A stretch of 64,000 nt of DNA, taken from Beaufortia kweichowensis. Lineage: Eukaryota; Chordata; Actinopteri; Cypriniformes; Gastromyzontidae. The notes under the pieces were generated by a model, which saw only the letters and a list, made by a program, of their open reading frames with translations, was not told where the DNA came from and did not search any database. The stretch lies in the NCBI GenBank assembly GCA_019155185.1, contig CM032817.1, positions 10,932,034-10,996,033 of the forward strand, in the 5' to 3' direction. Numbering within the stretch: position 1 is the first letter of the stretch; each line of letters begins with the position of its first letter. This document shows positions 1-12,400 of this stretch, piece by piece. Position numbers and translations under genes: made by a program.

Positions 1-3000
1 CTGTGGGAATCATCTAAAATTTGTAAAATCATACTCTTGACATTTCAACCTGAGAAGCTTTTTAAACAAAACTGATCTACATTGAACTCTTATTGACTGC
101 TTTTTGTTCATTATTTGCTCCAAGTAATCCATTTAAAATATATATATATATAAAAATTAATATGTTGGCACAATTATATTTTTTCTACAAATAATGAAAT
201 ATAATTTCTATATAATTATAAATGCTGTACTTTTATAACTATAGTAGCAGGGCTTTATTGGCGATGAATTTCTCTGAAAGGGTTTGTGGCTAGACTGCCA
301 GCATGCTAAAACCTTCACCGTGAAGCTGCATCTTCAAATTAATCCAATTTACAGCATCACTGCAAAAAATGAAGAAAAAACAACCTCTAAAATCGTCGGT
401 CAACCATCCTAAACCGATTCTTTACATTGTCACACAAACATACGCACACAAAAACCATCAGCACAACAAAGAAGATGAAGTAAATCTTCAGAAAGAGCAC
501 GTCACACCGTGATTTGACCTTTGGCGACTTTCTTCTCTCTTCTCGCCACATCTCTCCATTTATTCTCCAGTCTGAACTGGCCCAGAAAAAAAACAGCCAC
601 AGATTGCATCTTGAGAACAAGTGCACTTAAATAAGGACTGGTAAAAGGTTATTCCATTCTGCTGCAATCTGCTCTGAAACGCACTCTGTGTCTGAGTAAC
701 CTCTAATGTACGATGAAATCATGACTTGAGTGCTTTTATTTTACTGCATTCTCCCTTAATACACAACACAAGGGCGAGTAAGACAAGGGAACGCATGCCC
801 CGCCTCTAGTCACGCCGCCCAATCAGTGGCCTGTTAGGCAGTAGGCGGAAAAAACTAATGACCAACATACGCTGCCTCACGAGCTGTTTATTTTGCAACA
901 TTCCCAAGATGCTCCAACAGCTGCCAAGCAAAGCCAAACCAGCAGAAATCGTCAAGCGCTGCGACGACTGGCACAATCACAGTTCATCCACTTTACTCCA
1001 CTGTTGCACTGTCCTCAAGACTGCAGAAGGAGGATTGGAGAAACAACAAGGTTTCAAAAGGTCAAAGTCATATTCACTTCCTTTTAAGATGAAACAGAGA
1101 TTCAGAAATTAAGCAAAGTCATAATGACTGATGTCACAAAGCAGAAATGTGGAAAAAGTGAAACGTACAATAACAGCAAGTGTGAATGATGTCATGTCCA
1201 TTAGGGATGTCATGATATCAGATTTTTACAACCAAATTATCATGGCCAAAGTCTTCAATTTTGTATTGACTCTTATTTTTAGCCAATGAATCTTCAAAAT
1301 ACAAGTGAAGGGCAGCGGAGAGAAAGAATTTGTAACCATTTGGGTTAGGCAATTATTAAAATAAATGTAAATATTGATTGTGATTTTTAATATCATGGTT
1401 ATTGACAATACTGGTACACTGTGTCACCCCTAGTCTCTACTGTATATATCTAAATAAACTTTAAAAGTATTTTATACTTACAATAAATGCTTCAGAATAT
1501 CTGTAAGTAGTTTTAAATTATGCCATTATTAGTGATTCAATGACATCATGCACAGTGCTCAAAGTGTTTTATAAAATACCAAAATCATAAAAATGTATGA
1601 TTACTTAAAATTTAAAGAAATATAGCAATGAATAGCTTTAAATCCTTTTGGAGAAAACAAATAACCGAACCAAAACTGGGCGACTACTGTTGGCTTCACT
1701 AAGACCAAAAAGTGTTGAGCTGCACAGCCTGCGTTTTACCTTTCTCTGGCTAGTCATGCTATTCCTGGATGACATAGAAAAAGCATCCTTGTATAATGCA
1801 GTGTTATACGGGCCTGTGGATCAAACACCACCGGTCACTTACTGCTTCAGAGCGTTAGCCTTTCTTAGAAAGTAATAAATGACCCCACATCACTCTTAAT
1901 CTCAGGCTGTCTGCCATCTGCCGCTGCGGTAATGTGAGCTAGACCATTTTTCCCCTAAAATGCCATTGGTCACTGTACGCTCTGCCCTGGTAAAATAAGA
2001 TATTCAAGCTGATCTTAGATCAGTGTGATGATCAAACTTGAATCCTCAGGTTTAATCCAAGGTCTCGGGTGAAAAACGGTGAAAGCTCCAGGTATCAACA
2101 GTGGAGCAGTGCAAGAGGCCAGGGAATATGTATGTTCATGGTGGGCGAGCGCGGTACGGTAATCCACAGAGAGAAGAAAGAGGATCCATTGAAGCAAAAG
2201 ATGATGCACATAACCCAATCCCTGGATATGTCCGATACTGTGGCATTAGATCACTGGAGGGTATCGTGAGACGGGCTGGCGAGTCCCAAGCGTGTTCATC
2301 CGAGTAAACGGAACAGTGATGCACGGCAGTGCTGCTCCACGGGCTGAGGTCTCCGATTGCCATTCCCTAATCCGTGGATGAGGATGAAGCGGGAGGCACT
2401 GAAAGAGTTGTGCTGTCAATCCTGACATGATGAGACATCTCAACTCCAACCCCTGCAATAAATCAGCTCCCAATAGCCTCAGCGGTCAGTCTGAAGCCAT
2501 AACACTCAGCCCTGAACTGGGTTAGGAACAAAAATTGCAAAACACAAACCACACACGCACACACTACAAGCTGAAAACAATTCAACTATTATAAAGCAGA
2601 ATTAACTGGGACTTGTTTCTCAGTGCACCTGTCAAACATTTGCTCTTAAGTTATGCCTTTATCTGACCATATGTGACCATAAGCTTTCTGAAAAGCTCAT
2701 CCTGACATTTTTATTGGTCTACACACCTCCTCTAGGAGCCTTTAAAAGGCACAGTGTGTTCTCCAAAACTCTAGAAGACAGAATTTAAAATATCTATTAA
2801 TTACAGTACTGTTCATTTGACACAACACACTTCCTCTAGTCAACAAACACAAAAAGTGAGAAAACGTGATTTCTTCTAAGATTACATGAGTAGTTTCTAT
2901 GAAATACAACTCAAAGCTTTCAGCTGAATGTTCATTTGCCATTGACACGTATCAAACTGATTAATCACATGGTAAAATGTTCACATTTTTCACACGAGAG

Positions 3001-3068
3001 ATACAGTCAATCAAACAAATTTCATGTAAATGACGAAGATGTTGCTCTGATAATATTGTGGCATCAAC

Positions 3069-3297
3069 ATTAAAGAGATCGTTCAACCAAAATGACATTT
3101 CTGTCATCATTTACTCAAGCATTATACCCTTTTAAATTCAAAATTAAAAACTTACTTTTTTAATAAAACACAAAATGAGGCAGATAACAGTGACAGCTTC
3201 TGTCACTTTATTGAAAAACATCTCCTCTTGTGCTTTTAAAATGACATGGCATTGGGTAAATAAAGACAGAAATTTAATTTTTGGATGAACTCATCCT
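3069..3297. mobile_element. Degraded palindromic MITE (TTAAAG...GTTCACCCAAAA family)
   Basis: The left end GTTCAACCAAAATGACATTT and the inverted right end (reading GTTCATCCAAAAATTAAATT on the minus strand) are diverged terminal inverted repeats. They match the abundant cyprinid element that starts roughly TTAAAGGG.CAGTTCACCCAAAA. The middle is AT-rich and non-coding. About 230 bp; recognised by its ends only. Confidence 0.65.
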
Positions 3298-3706
3298 GTA
3301 AGCCATTAGATACATGAAGAAAAGACATTTTTGACACATTGCGTTGATTAAAAAGAGAAAGTCAATATGGTGGTCTAAATAACAGCAAATCATAATGAAC
3401 TTAATGAACAGCAACAAAATTATTCATATCAACAAACCAAAGCTGGTCAAACAGATGTGTTCACCCAGACACTCCCAAACAACAAAGTCAAACATGCAGA
3501 AGACTAAAATCAAGGGTTAATATGATTCACTCGGTGGAAACCAACAAGCTGAGCCTGTTCAACCAACAGCTCTGAATCACACGAGCCTGTCAAGCTATCC
3601 GTCACCCTAACGGTAATTACTTTCTTGTTTTTTAAACAGGGGAGAGAATGAACTCTAGCACGTTGTGTATGCGAGCGGAAGAATTTTTGGAAACGTAACA
3701 GCCTGC

Positions 3707-3733
3707 GTGTGTGTGTGTGTGTGTGTGTGTGTG
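3707..3733. repeat. (GT)n microsatellite
   Basis: About 13 uninterrupted GT units within plekha5 intron 3, roughly 90 bp past the exon 3 donor. Confidence 0.95.
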
Positions 3734-3821
3734 AGGGGGCGGCGAGCTGAAATCACTGCTGCTGTCAAACAAGCACAGGAGAAAGAAATATTCTTCCACC
3801 AACAGCCGACGTCCAACTCAC

Positions 3822-3879
3822 TTAATAAAGCAGCGGGCGCCTTCAAACGTATATCCTTCTTCCCATCCTGTGGGTAAAT
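3822..3879 (-). CDS. plekha5: plekha5 coding exon 3 (start of WW2)
   Basis: A 58-nt exon after a strong pyrimidine tract and CAG, ending ATTAA before the near-ideal donor GTGAGT at 3821-3816. It encodes the first half of WW2, ending ARCFI. Human PLEKHA5, from memory, has ARYYIN here, so an aromatic strand-2 residue appears as cysteine (C73). Confidence 0.9.
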
Positions 3880-4695
3880 CTGAAAAAGAAAAAGAGGGAG
3901 AATGAGTTTTGCATGCCAAAGCACCTAGCAATGTTCGGTTGGATGCAGCGGGCAGCACATCATGCCCGTGATCTGCAGTGCTTCTCAATGCCCACAAGCA
4001 CTGCTTGCATATCAACACGTCGATTCACCTCAGTGTGTGATAAATGCATTGATATTGCATTTCAAAAAATTCAAATCACATACAGCAATCAGGATTTTTA
4101 GAGACTTGTGTATTTTTAATAATGGCTTTTCTTTTTTTGTTGTTGAGAAAATAGGCATCAACAAACATTTTTCCTGCAGCTGTCAAAGCAAATGACAGCT
4201 ATGCAGCGCCATACACATCATGCGTTTTGCCATAAATGCAGCAAAACAAATGCAACTTTGTGTCAAATATTAGGCGTCCAGGTGTGCTGCATGCGCGCAT
4301 GCAACGCAAACGCATTTGACATTGTGTCCGCTGCGCACTTCTGCTGCTGCACACATCGCATTCAGTGCATTTCTCGCTGCATTCACATGCACAAATTTTC
4401 CACATCGTATAAAAGACCAAATCATTTACCCGGAGTTTTTCTGTGTCCCGTAATGACGGCTTCTCCAGTCACTGGATGCAGCCAGGTCGTACTCTTCGCT
4501 TCTTCACTGTTGGGTGAGAAAAAGGGAAGAGAAGGTAAAAAACACGCGACCAGAAGCGCGCGACTCGAACCTACAACCGACATTCCCTCGCGCGGATATT
4601 TACTTGATGAAGAAGACGCGTCCGTCCCGGGTCACGCCGTAACTCCAGGAGGAAGGCAGGCGAGACAGCCACTCCGGGTTCAGCTCCGCCGCCAT
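3822..4695 (-). CDS. plekha5: plekha5 5' portion, exons 1-3 (tandem WW domains), partial
   Basis: Pleckstrin-homology-domain family A member 5, a membrane/cytoskeletal scaffold whose PH domain binds phosphoinositides; only the N-terminus is here. Joining 4695-4604, 4506-4430 and 3879-3822 on the minus strand gives 75 complete residues in one frame. It begins MAAELNPEWLSRLPSSW. WW domain 1 spans about residues 13-45, with W17, F28-F29, W39 (STTWLHP) and P42. WW domain 2 begins LPTGWEEGYTFEGAR at 58-72 and continues in an unseen exon. Segments NEEAKSTTWLHPVTGEAV and DLPTGWEE fit PLEKHA5 as I remember it; PLEKHA7 differs there and PLEKHA6 lacks WW domains. Phases agree at both junctions (AA|T, G|AT) and all donors and acceptors are canonical. 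The next exon was not found between 1 and 3821, so intron 3 probably runs out of the window. Confidence 0.93.
3880..4429 (-). other. plekha5: plekha5 intron 2
   Basis: A 550-bp intron with GTAAAT donor and TTTTTCAG acceptor. Its proximal part (about 4200-4420) is rich in ATGCA/TGCAT octamer-like words and contains the 16-bp palindrome at 4288-4303. No coding content. Confidence 0.8.
4288..4303. promoter_or_regulatory. 16-bp perfect palindrome, NRF1-like
   Basis: TGCATGCGCGCATGCA is its own reverse complement. It embeds overlapping GCGCATGC and GCATGCGC words that resemble the NRF1 site (GCGCATGCGC). It lies about 390 bp downstream of the plekha5 start codon in intron 2, next to the CpG-rich promoter zone. 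Binding is inferred from motif likeness only. Confidence 0.4.
4430..4506 (-). CDS. plekha5: plekha5 coding exon 2
   Basis: A 77-nt exon after acceptor CAACAG, ending CCGG before donor GTAAAT. It completes WW1 with the second tryptophan W39 and the conserved P42, then encodes the linker GHRKTP. It joins exon 1 through a split AAT codon (N31) and exon 3 through a split GAT codon (D57). Confidence 0.92.
4604..4695 (-). CDS. plekha5: plekha5 coding exon 1 (start codon)
   Basis: The ATG is at 4695-4693 on the minus strand, in a TCATGG context with G at +4. The exon gives 30 codons plus two bases and ends ATCAA before donor GTAAAT at 4603-4598. It encodes the first strand pair of WW1, including W17. 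It sits in CpG-rich DNA typical of a vertebrate promoter exon. Confidence 0.92.
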
Positions 4696-4850
4696 GACTG
4701 AACACTGAGCAGCGGCGCTCGAGCTGCGCGCCTCCGATCCACTCGCGCGCACACGCTATTTCTTAGCAACGGTGTCTAGGGCGCGGGCGGGAGGAGCTCG
4801 AGAGAGCCGCTGGAGGGGGCGGCGCACGCACAGATACGTCATATGACGTG
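4696..4850 (-). promoter_or_regulatory. plekha5: plekha5 CpG-rich promoter / 5' UTR
   Basis: The stretch upstream of the start codon is dense in CpG, with GC-box-like words (GGGGGCGG near 4815, GGGCGGG near 4784), no TATA box, and an RFX half-site-like GTTGCTA (minus strand, near 4765). The distal end carries a 14-bp perfect palindrome (4836-4849). CpG density drops sharply beyond about 4855. The transcription start is not visible but is probably within 150 bp of the ATG. Confidence 0.7.
4836..4849. promoter_or_regulatory. 14-bp CRE-type palindrome ACGTCATATGACGT
   Basis: Two ACGTCA half-CREs face each other around CATATG. Read on the plus strand the right half continues as TGACGTGG, the UPRE/ATF6-XBP1 core. 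It lies about 140 bp upstream of the plekha5 start codon. Confidence 0.4.
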
Positions 4851-4855
4851 GGAAT

Positions 4856-6244
4856 TGTTGTACGTGGAATAGTTTTCGAAAATCAGAGACTACATAAAAC
4901 CTTTTTTTAAGCTTTTAGTTTATTTAAACATTTTTTTTAAATGTCAGAAAACCAAAAGCATTACAATAGTATGGCAATTAACTTACAATAACCGTTCTTC
5001 ACAATAGAATAGATAAATATTAGAAAGTAATAAATAACAACAAATTCTGCACATGCTCATTAGATGTAAAACCAAAACACCAATATTAATAAATACAAGA
5101 TTAGCACTGAGGTCTTACCAAAATAATATAATATAAATTATAATTATCAACTCAATCCATCAAAATCAGGTTACATACACTATGAATCATACAGTTCAGT
5201 TTCACATATTCACACATTTACAGACTTAAATAATGTGATAAACTCTAACTAACTGAAGGGATAGAAATATCTTACCACTGTGTGTTTCTTTATCAGATCA
5301 ATCTTCAGTTATGAGTTCATTAAAAACCCGTTCAGCATCAATTCCACACTGTCTTCAGTTAGTTATTCTCTAGTCTGTGACCTTAAACTCAACTTACATT
5401 AAAGTCTTTATATTTAAATGTGTTCCAGACGATGACCTTATGCAAGAGCACCCGCATCTCTAAACCAGATACCCAGTTAGTAATCCAGTCTGTCTAAGAG
5501 CTTAAAACAGATTAGTGCTGGTGTCTAAAATACAGTAAAATACAGTACCAGTGATTTAAAACCCACTGTGGTGTTTACCAATGCACAACACACCATCATG
5601 GTTTGTCCAGTATTTTTCATACAGTACATACAGTTAAAAATAAAAACACAGTATAATGGTCACCAAGTCTCAAAAGGGTTCATCTTTAGGGTCAGGAGGT
5701 TTGTTCAAAACCCTTTAAGAGATAAGAAGCTCTGTGTTACTAAATTAAACTTGTATGTGAAAGAGCATCATGATGAAGATGAGTAGAAAATGAAGCAAGC
5801 ACATCAGTTTCCTCTACAGCACACATAATTAGTCACAGCTCGACGGGCACACGGTGAGAAGTCAGGGTCTGCTGCCGTCACCCGGCTCCAAGCGTATTCC
5901 TCAGCGGGCCGCTGTAAGCCTGCTGCATCCTCCCCGACCCGTCAAAGCTATTCAAGATTTTCATCAAACTTCCCAATGTTCCCACAGCTATTAAATGGCT
6001 CGAGATGTTCTCATGATGAATATTAAAGAGGTTTCTCTTGATACTGAAGTCTAAGGTGAGCTTCAATCCTCTAATGCCGCTGTTAGAATCGACTAGAGAA
6101 GTTTTGGCTGGGACAGATAAGTTCTGCATTCTGTTTTTAAAGCATAAGGGAATGTTTTATTATTTCTTGTATTTTCAGCACTTTTTAATACGAAAGATGA
6201 ATGTAAAACAAGTGAAAGACGTTTATTTTATTTTAGCAGCTGTA
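4856..6244. other. Non-coding, AT-rich
   Basis: Intergenic sequence left of the first MITE of the desert. Open frames are short and resemble nothing known; no repeat ends or promoter signature were noticed. Confidence 0.5.
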
Positions 6245-6463
6245 ACACTCTTAAAAATTAAGCTGCTACAATAGGTTCTTTGCAATGATGTTATAAAAGA
6301 ACCAGATCCATTTCTTTTTTAATATTTTATTGCTGAAATAACCTTTTTCCACAACAAAGACCCTTTGCTGAAACAGAAAGGTTCTTTAGATGTTAATGGT
6401 TTTTCGTGGAACTGTTTAGCCATTCTTTTATGGCATCGTGAAGCACTTAATTTTTAAGAATGT
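6245..6463. mobile_element. MITE with ACACTCTTAAAAATTAAG inverted ends
   Basis: The left end ACACTCTTAAAAATTAAG and the right end CTTAATTTTTAAGAATGT are inverted repeats matching at 17 of 18 positions over a 219-bp element. Sub-terminal GGTTCTTT words also occur on both sides. This end sequence is typical of a very common teleost non-autonomous DNA element. There is no coding capacity. Confidence 0.8.
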
Positions 6464-8680
6464 ATTCGAATGTTTCTTTGTTTGTAAAGGATCAAATATA
6501 TCTGCAGATCTGCATGTAAAGATTTGCTTTACTTTACCAAGATAATGATTTAATATTCATTTTAAACAAATGCAAATCTGATGCATGACAGATACATATC
6601 AGATGCATTAGCACTAGAGAGAGAAAATTCTGCGTCTGACAACGCATGATGAGTGAATCTGTTAAAGTCAGAGAGAAAGATGTTCACCCGCTATAACTGT
6701 AGTGGATCCATTTTTCCTCCTAAAAGCTCATTTATCGTGTGACTGTTTCGGGACCCCCGCTGGTACATCCACTGAGCTCCAGACATGTCAGATTTATCAC
6801 ACAGAGTAGCTCTCTAAAAGCTTCATAACTGATGGCGTTTGTATTTTAAGACACTGCGGCGCTGTGCGGACACTTGATTATGTTGCGTGTGAAATGTTCA
6901 CTGAGTTTGTCTGAGAATTTCTACCTCTCCGTATCCGCAGATATGTGAAATGAGTAACACCTGTCAGCTGGGCTTTTATCATGTCTGTTTCCATCTCCTC
7001 TGGGTACAAATGTTGTTTTTACTCAGGCGTACGTGCGTTTCTGAGCTTTGACAGGCTCTTTAAACAGTGCGGAAAGTAGTTCTGCTGTCACACAAACACA
7101 AGTTAAACATTTCATGCTGTTAAGTAGGGCTGATAGTTATGGTTACAGATTTAAACAAACCACCAACCCTAAGAATTAGAGTTCAGTGCTTGAATCATCC
7201 TGCACCATTTATTTAATAAAGAACAACATGTACGGATGAATCACAAGTGCAAAAAGAGCAGAAACATCTATGAAGGGAGTAAATGTAAGAAGCGGAGATG
7301 TGCAGAAAACTGCTAAGCTACCCGGACACAGATTTCACATGCTGATGGCTTGGTTGATTTAAAAAGACGAGCGAGGTTATTCCAGGTTACTGGTTAGTTA
7401 TCATCAGATCACGTCACGTCACCGTCTGTCTGTCTGCAAGAGCAGAAAAACAACAGCAGTGAAGTTAAATGCCACATTTACTTTAATGGTCTCTGTGTCT
7501 GTTAGTGAGCAGAATTAAACCAAGACGTTCAGCTGCTACAGAATAAATGAGCAAATAAACAAACAAAAACACAATTATCTGATTTCCTTGTTTCTGAATT
7601 CTGAATTTAATGTTTTTTAGTTTAGAGTGGAGTTCTTTGGGTGTCCTCTATATATCTAAAGAGATTGATTGGCATATAGATTATTATTTATATAAGCATA
7701 GTTTTATTAGCTTTAACAAATCATGGTTAAAACTATTAAGGGTTAAACCAAAAAATATGGTACATATGGTCAAATTTGGTTCATTAAACTTTCATAAGGT
7801 TAAGGCTTACAGTCCTCATATTATAGTCTTAGAATCGAGTAAGATATTTCTAAGAAAGCATCAAACACACAGAAGTTTTCTTGCATCTGTCAAACTGTGT
7901 GCTTCACTCTCATTGGTCTCTGAATGTATTTTAATAAAATATTCAAAGCTGTTTGCTGTCTGACAAGTTACACACAACAAGAGTTTACCAAGCTGTTAAC
8001 AAACTTTAGGAAGTACTTCACAGCGGAAAAAAGCAAACAGCACTGATGCACTCGCTAATGTTTACTTTCTGAAGTCTATTTAATTCAGTTTTTCATTAAA
8101 CGAGTGTTTGTTTATATACGCTCAGATTATGCGGCAGGTTCAACAAGCGCATATATAATCACTCCATGTTTTCAGTTTCTCTTTTGGCACATGATCGGTT
8201 AGGATTCTGGGGCTGTTTTGACAGATCAGAATGCATATTGCATCTACAAAGAGAAAAATAAAGAGACAAATAAATGATAAATGTCAGAATATACATTTAA
8301 CTTGAATTCTTCTGAAATCTGCTTTTTTGAAAAAGATATAAGCAAACACACCACATGATAGTTCAAGGCTAGGAGTCTGCACAGAAATATCTACCTGACA
8401 CTTACAGTATTTGGGAAGTTTTGATCAAGTTTGTAATTTGATGGATAATAATAATATATATATATTTTTTTTTTTTTCTTTTTTTTTCTAAATGTTTAGT
8501 AACATTCTGTTGATTCTCATCTTTAGTTCCAAATACAGGCATTACATCTGATATTTTCTCCACAGTCCGCACTGATGGAAGTAAAGGTCAGAGTCTGTTT
8601 TCTCACTCACTTCAGCATTTCTGTGGTCTGCTTGCCGTTGCTTGGATTTCTTGTTGTCCAGAGAACCGCAAGCGTATATA

Positions 8681-8699
8681 TGTGTGTGTGTGTGTGTGT
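8681..8699. repeat. (TG)n microsatellite
   Basis: Nine to ten TG units flanked by ATATA. Confidence 0.9.
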
Positions 8700-9233
8700 A
8701 TGTTTGTCCTTCCTAAACCTATTGTCCTGTTATTGGTGGAGAAGTCCAGGGTCTCAGGGTCACATGGGTTTAGAGTACTGTGGTAACACAGCAGGCTGTA
8801 GCTGAGGCTATTTAATAAACTTCCTTTAACCTCTGCCCTAAAACCTACCGATCTGCCTTACTTCTTTCTAATTGAATACTATTAATAATATTTGGTGTTT
8901 ACAGCCCACTAAAAATTTAAAATAAGGTTAGGTTAGCACCCAAAATCTACCATGTTTTAAATGTATTTATATATGTGTGAACCTTATATTATTAAAGAGA
9001 ATTGTTTATTGGTTCATATAGAGGTTACAGCTCAAATGGAACTATGCAGGGAATGCAGTGATGATGAGCAGATCTGACAGGATTGTCTTAAACATCACAC
9101 ATTGCACAATTACATAATCACACGCGAGACCCCAGAGAAACGCTTATCATTCGAGGTCAGACCCCAGGCATCAACATGCAACTAATGAACGTGTGATATC
9201 AAACAGCTGTTCTGGGTTTCTGTGTCAGTTAAG

Positions 9234-9270
9234 CCTCTCTCTCTCTCTCTCTCTCTCCCCTCTCTCTCTC
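9234..9270. repeat. (CT)n microsatellite
   Basis: CT units with one CCCC interruption, about 37 bp. Confidence 0.9.
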
Positions 9271-9377
9271 ATCATATACAGCAGGAACCAGCACAGAGAT
9301 ACTCTCACATTGCAGCAAATCCTTCTAGATGCTGTTGCTTTTCTTAAACTAGAGTCAGAATCAACTAAGCTTTATTG

Positions 9378-9450
9378 TCGTTGCTATGAGGTTGCTAAGG
9401 TGTTCTGAGTGGTTGCCAGATTGTTAGGGTGATCTGGATGGTTGCTTACT
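9378..9450 (+). repeat. Dispersed GTTGCTAGGGTG-type repeat, copy 1
   Basis: Successive degenerate units GGTTGCTAAGGTGTTCTGAG, GGTTGCCAGATTGTTAGGGT and GGATGGTTGCT. The same word family recurs at 19545-19634, 33681-33720 and 61251-61286, so this is an interspersed repeat rather than a local accident. Confidence 0.6.
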
Positions 9451-12400
9451 GGCTCTGGGTCAAGAAAAACCCCAAAAAATCTAACCATTAAATAAAACAT
9501 GAGATGGTAAGATACAGGGTGTTATAAATTGTATACACAACATTGCACATTACAGTCCTGTAACTTTTTAATCCCTTCTGAGTTTTAGTTTGGTTTTCCC
9601 AGTATTCCAAACTGGAGCAGTTGGTTTGTTTGATTCATTGTTTATTCGTCTCGATCAGGTTTCAATCAGGTTGTACTTATTGTCTCAGAGTTCTTCTTTA
9701 TTCATGACCCGCTCAGATGTTGAATATCATGTTGACGGTCCCTGAGCTCACTGTGGCTTTGTGTTTGTTTTGTGTTTGTTTGTGGTAAGTGTCAGGTAAT
9801 GCTTTTGTTCTGCCATTCACAAAGAAGAAAAGAAATCCATCTGTTTCTCTCTTTTTGTCTGCCCTCCGCCCTCTTCCTCTTGTGCAGAGTCATCACACAG
9901 CGTTTCCTCTGTTGTGAAATACAAGATAAGCTGTTCGTCTCTGCCTTTGGGATGACATTATACCGTCTTCTGCAGTTTCTGTGCTATACTAACATACTGC
10001 TAACGTGTTTCTGCAGTATGTAGCATATATACTGAATGTGCATTCTTCTGCTTTTAAGCATCTCTGTCAACTCTCATAATGATATTATTATTGAGGGAAC
10101 TCTGGGAATAAGCTTTAACACTTTACTGTGGCTTCTCAGATAATGTTTCTTGATTACGGAAACTTTGGCTCACCGTTGGGACTCAGATTTAAGCTAATGA
10201 ATCCAAGACACACAGCTTTAGAAATTAACAGCCTCCCTCAAACAATCTGTTCACACACGGCCTGTAAATTCCTCCAGACTGAATCTCTCCCTCCTACTGC
10301 AGACATGATACAGTCACCATCCATCATATTGTTTGATCATAAACGTGCACAGAAAAGTGTCCTTGTTTTGCCCTTGTAATGTCCTTCATTTTCGTACGCT
10401 TGTAAATTAAACAATCATCTTACGACTCATTTCTATTTGGTCATTATTATAAGACTATTCTTGACTCCCTGTTGCACGAAGCCCTATTAAAATCATCTGA
10501 ATCTGCTAATGCAGGATGAGTAATGATAAGCAGCATTGTGGGGATATATCTGGACGAGTGCCAGTCGTGATTTACAAGCTTCAGCCGAGAAGAGATCAGC
10601 CGAGACTCGGGAAGACGCTGTTCCGGGAGGGAAGGGCAGGAAAAGAGATGCAATCTGCCTGTTTATCAAACCACAGCAATGAAAACATCATTACTCCACC
10701 CGTGCACCTCTGAGCTCTTTTACCTAACATCAGACCATCTGACGGCCCTTTTATAGGATGAAATATTGTCATGTGATGTCTAAAAGCACAGTGGCTCTTT
10801 AATGCACAAGCGCATATGTCATGTTTAGGATGTAGTTTGATATTGCACCTCACACTCATCCCACAATGTTGCATAGATTATTGATATATTACTGAAATCA
10901 CAAACTTGTACATGATGATAGGACTTCCATGCATATATTTTACATAGCGTAAAGGAAGCTCATAGACATCAATGAGATTAAATAAAGAGCAAAAGAAAAC
11001 TTTCGTTTACGTTTCATCGATGTCTCTGTCATTAGAGTTTCAGAAGAGATCTCAACAATGACACAAACTGAACTCAGATTTGTCAAGTCTGACATCAAAT
11101 GTCAATATTATTGAAGATTTCAACATGAACTCAAACGTTTTATATCAAATGTAACTAAATCCAGATTATTTTATACAATCTACATTCATTCTCTTCATGG
11201 ACTTTGCCACAGGCAGAAATTAATGTCCACCGTTCAAACACACTAAAGATAATCAATTGTGTTTGTCCATTAACAGCATCAAACCCATGAACATCACAGA
11301 CCGGACCACGCTGCACTTAAGTGATTGACAACGCTTTATATATTGATCAGTCTTTGTTGTTGTGACAGTGTGCAGTTTATAAAGAAAATGCCAACAGACA
11401 CAATTTATGATGCATTTATCTGTAGATGCAGTATTTTACACTACAATAATGACTACAGGTCTATATATTTCCGCTGGGATGCGACATGTGTTGTATTTTG
11501 GAAATGAAGGAGGAACACTCAAACCATTACTGTAATTAGATATCTGTGAACGGAGCAGCATTAAACATGATTTAAAGCAATCCAGCCGCTTTGAAGACAT
11601 GAATATATTACACACAATGTGATGAGCCATTCACAATTCAATGTGTTCCTTTTCTAAAACTGCATTCAGTCTTTAGAGATTCACTAATGAATATTCATAC
11701 GCTCGCCTCAGAGATAAAAAAGATAAATTGGTATGAACCACATTCATTTATGAAATACATAAATGTTATTTGTCCTCTGTATCCTGAGGACATTTGCTGT
11801 GATCATGTGCTTGAGCCTGATGTAAAAAATATGAGAACCATCTTTAAAGTCTGTTTCTGTATCAGTTTGTACTAATGTTTTCTGTCTTGTAGTAATTTAG
11901 ATCAGTTACATGTGATACATTTACACAATGTACATGTCAGTTATAATTTACATTTACATTTATCATGCATATATTCCAGAGAAACATGTTATTGCTGGAT
12001 TTGGGTAAATTTGATGAGAAAAGATCTCTTCTAAAACTCTAATGACAAAGACATAAAATGTGAATTTTTTTATTTTTCTTAGGAGAAATATAGGGACAGT
12101 GATGTCATCATCCGGCTCTGTATCAATCGGGCTGATTCTAAGAGACCGGTGACCAAGCTCCAGCACCTTGTCACTGTTAGCTGTCATAAGAAAGACACTA
12201 TGGCTAAATTATCTCTATAATTTTAACAAGTGCCATTAGCTTCTCGTCATTTCAATTGGGCCTATGGGACGTCACTTGTCAGGTACCAATCGGGGCTTGG
12301 AGGACCACTGGCAATAAAAGTCTGTCAGTCAGTGCGGCTCTTCTGGATTTATGGTTATACGGTGCACATCAGCGCTTTGCTCTACTTACAGATCATATAA

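Larger units (their letters stand above)
1..3821 (-). other. plekha5: plekha5 intron 3, partial (non-coding)
   Basis: No exon with WW2-second-half or PH-domain coding could be read on the minus strand. It holds a degraded MITE (3069-3297), a short (GT)n (3707-3733) and a small GC-richer patch at 780-850 with a CCAAT box (CGCCCAATCAG). Otherwise it is AT-rich sequence with no recognisable content. Confidence 0.6.

Noticed and set aside
780..850. CCAAT/CpG patch as an internal plekha5 promoter
   Set aside because: Too short, a single CCAAT box, no following exon; noted only in the intron description.
4192..4701. 169-codon plus-strand open frame
   Set aside because: It lies antisense to plekha5 exons 1 and 2 and their promoter; the minus strand encodes clear WW-domain sequence with correct splice sites.
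7610..7963. 117-codon open frame in the desert
   Set aside because: AT-rich composition, no domain, no splice partner or promoter; length is within chance for such DNA.
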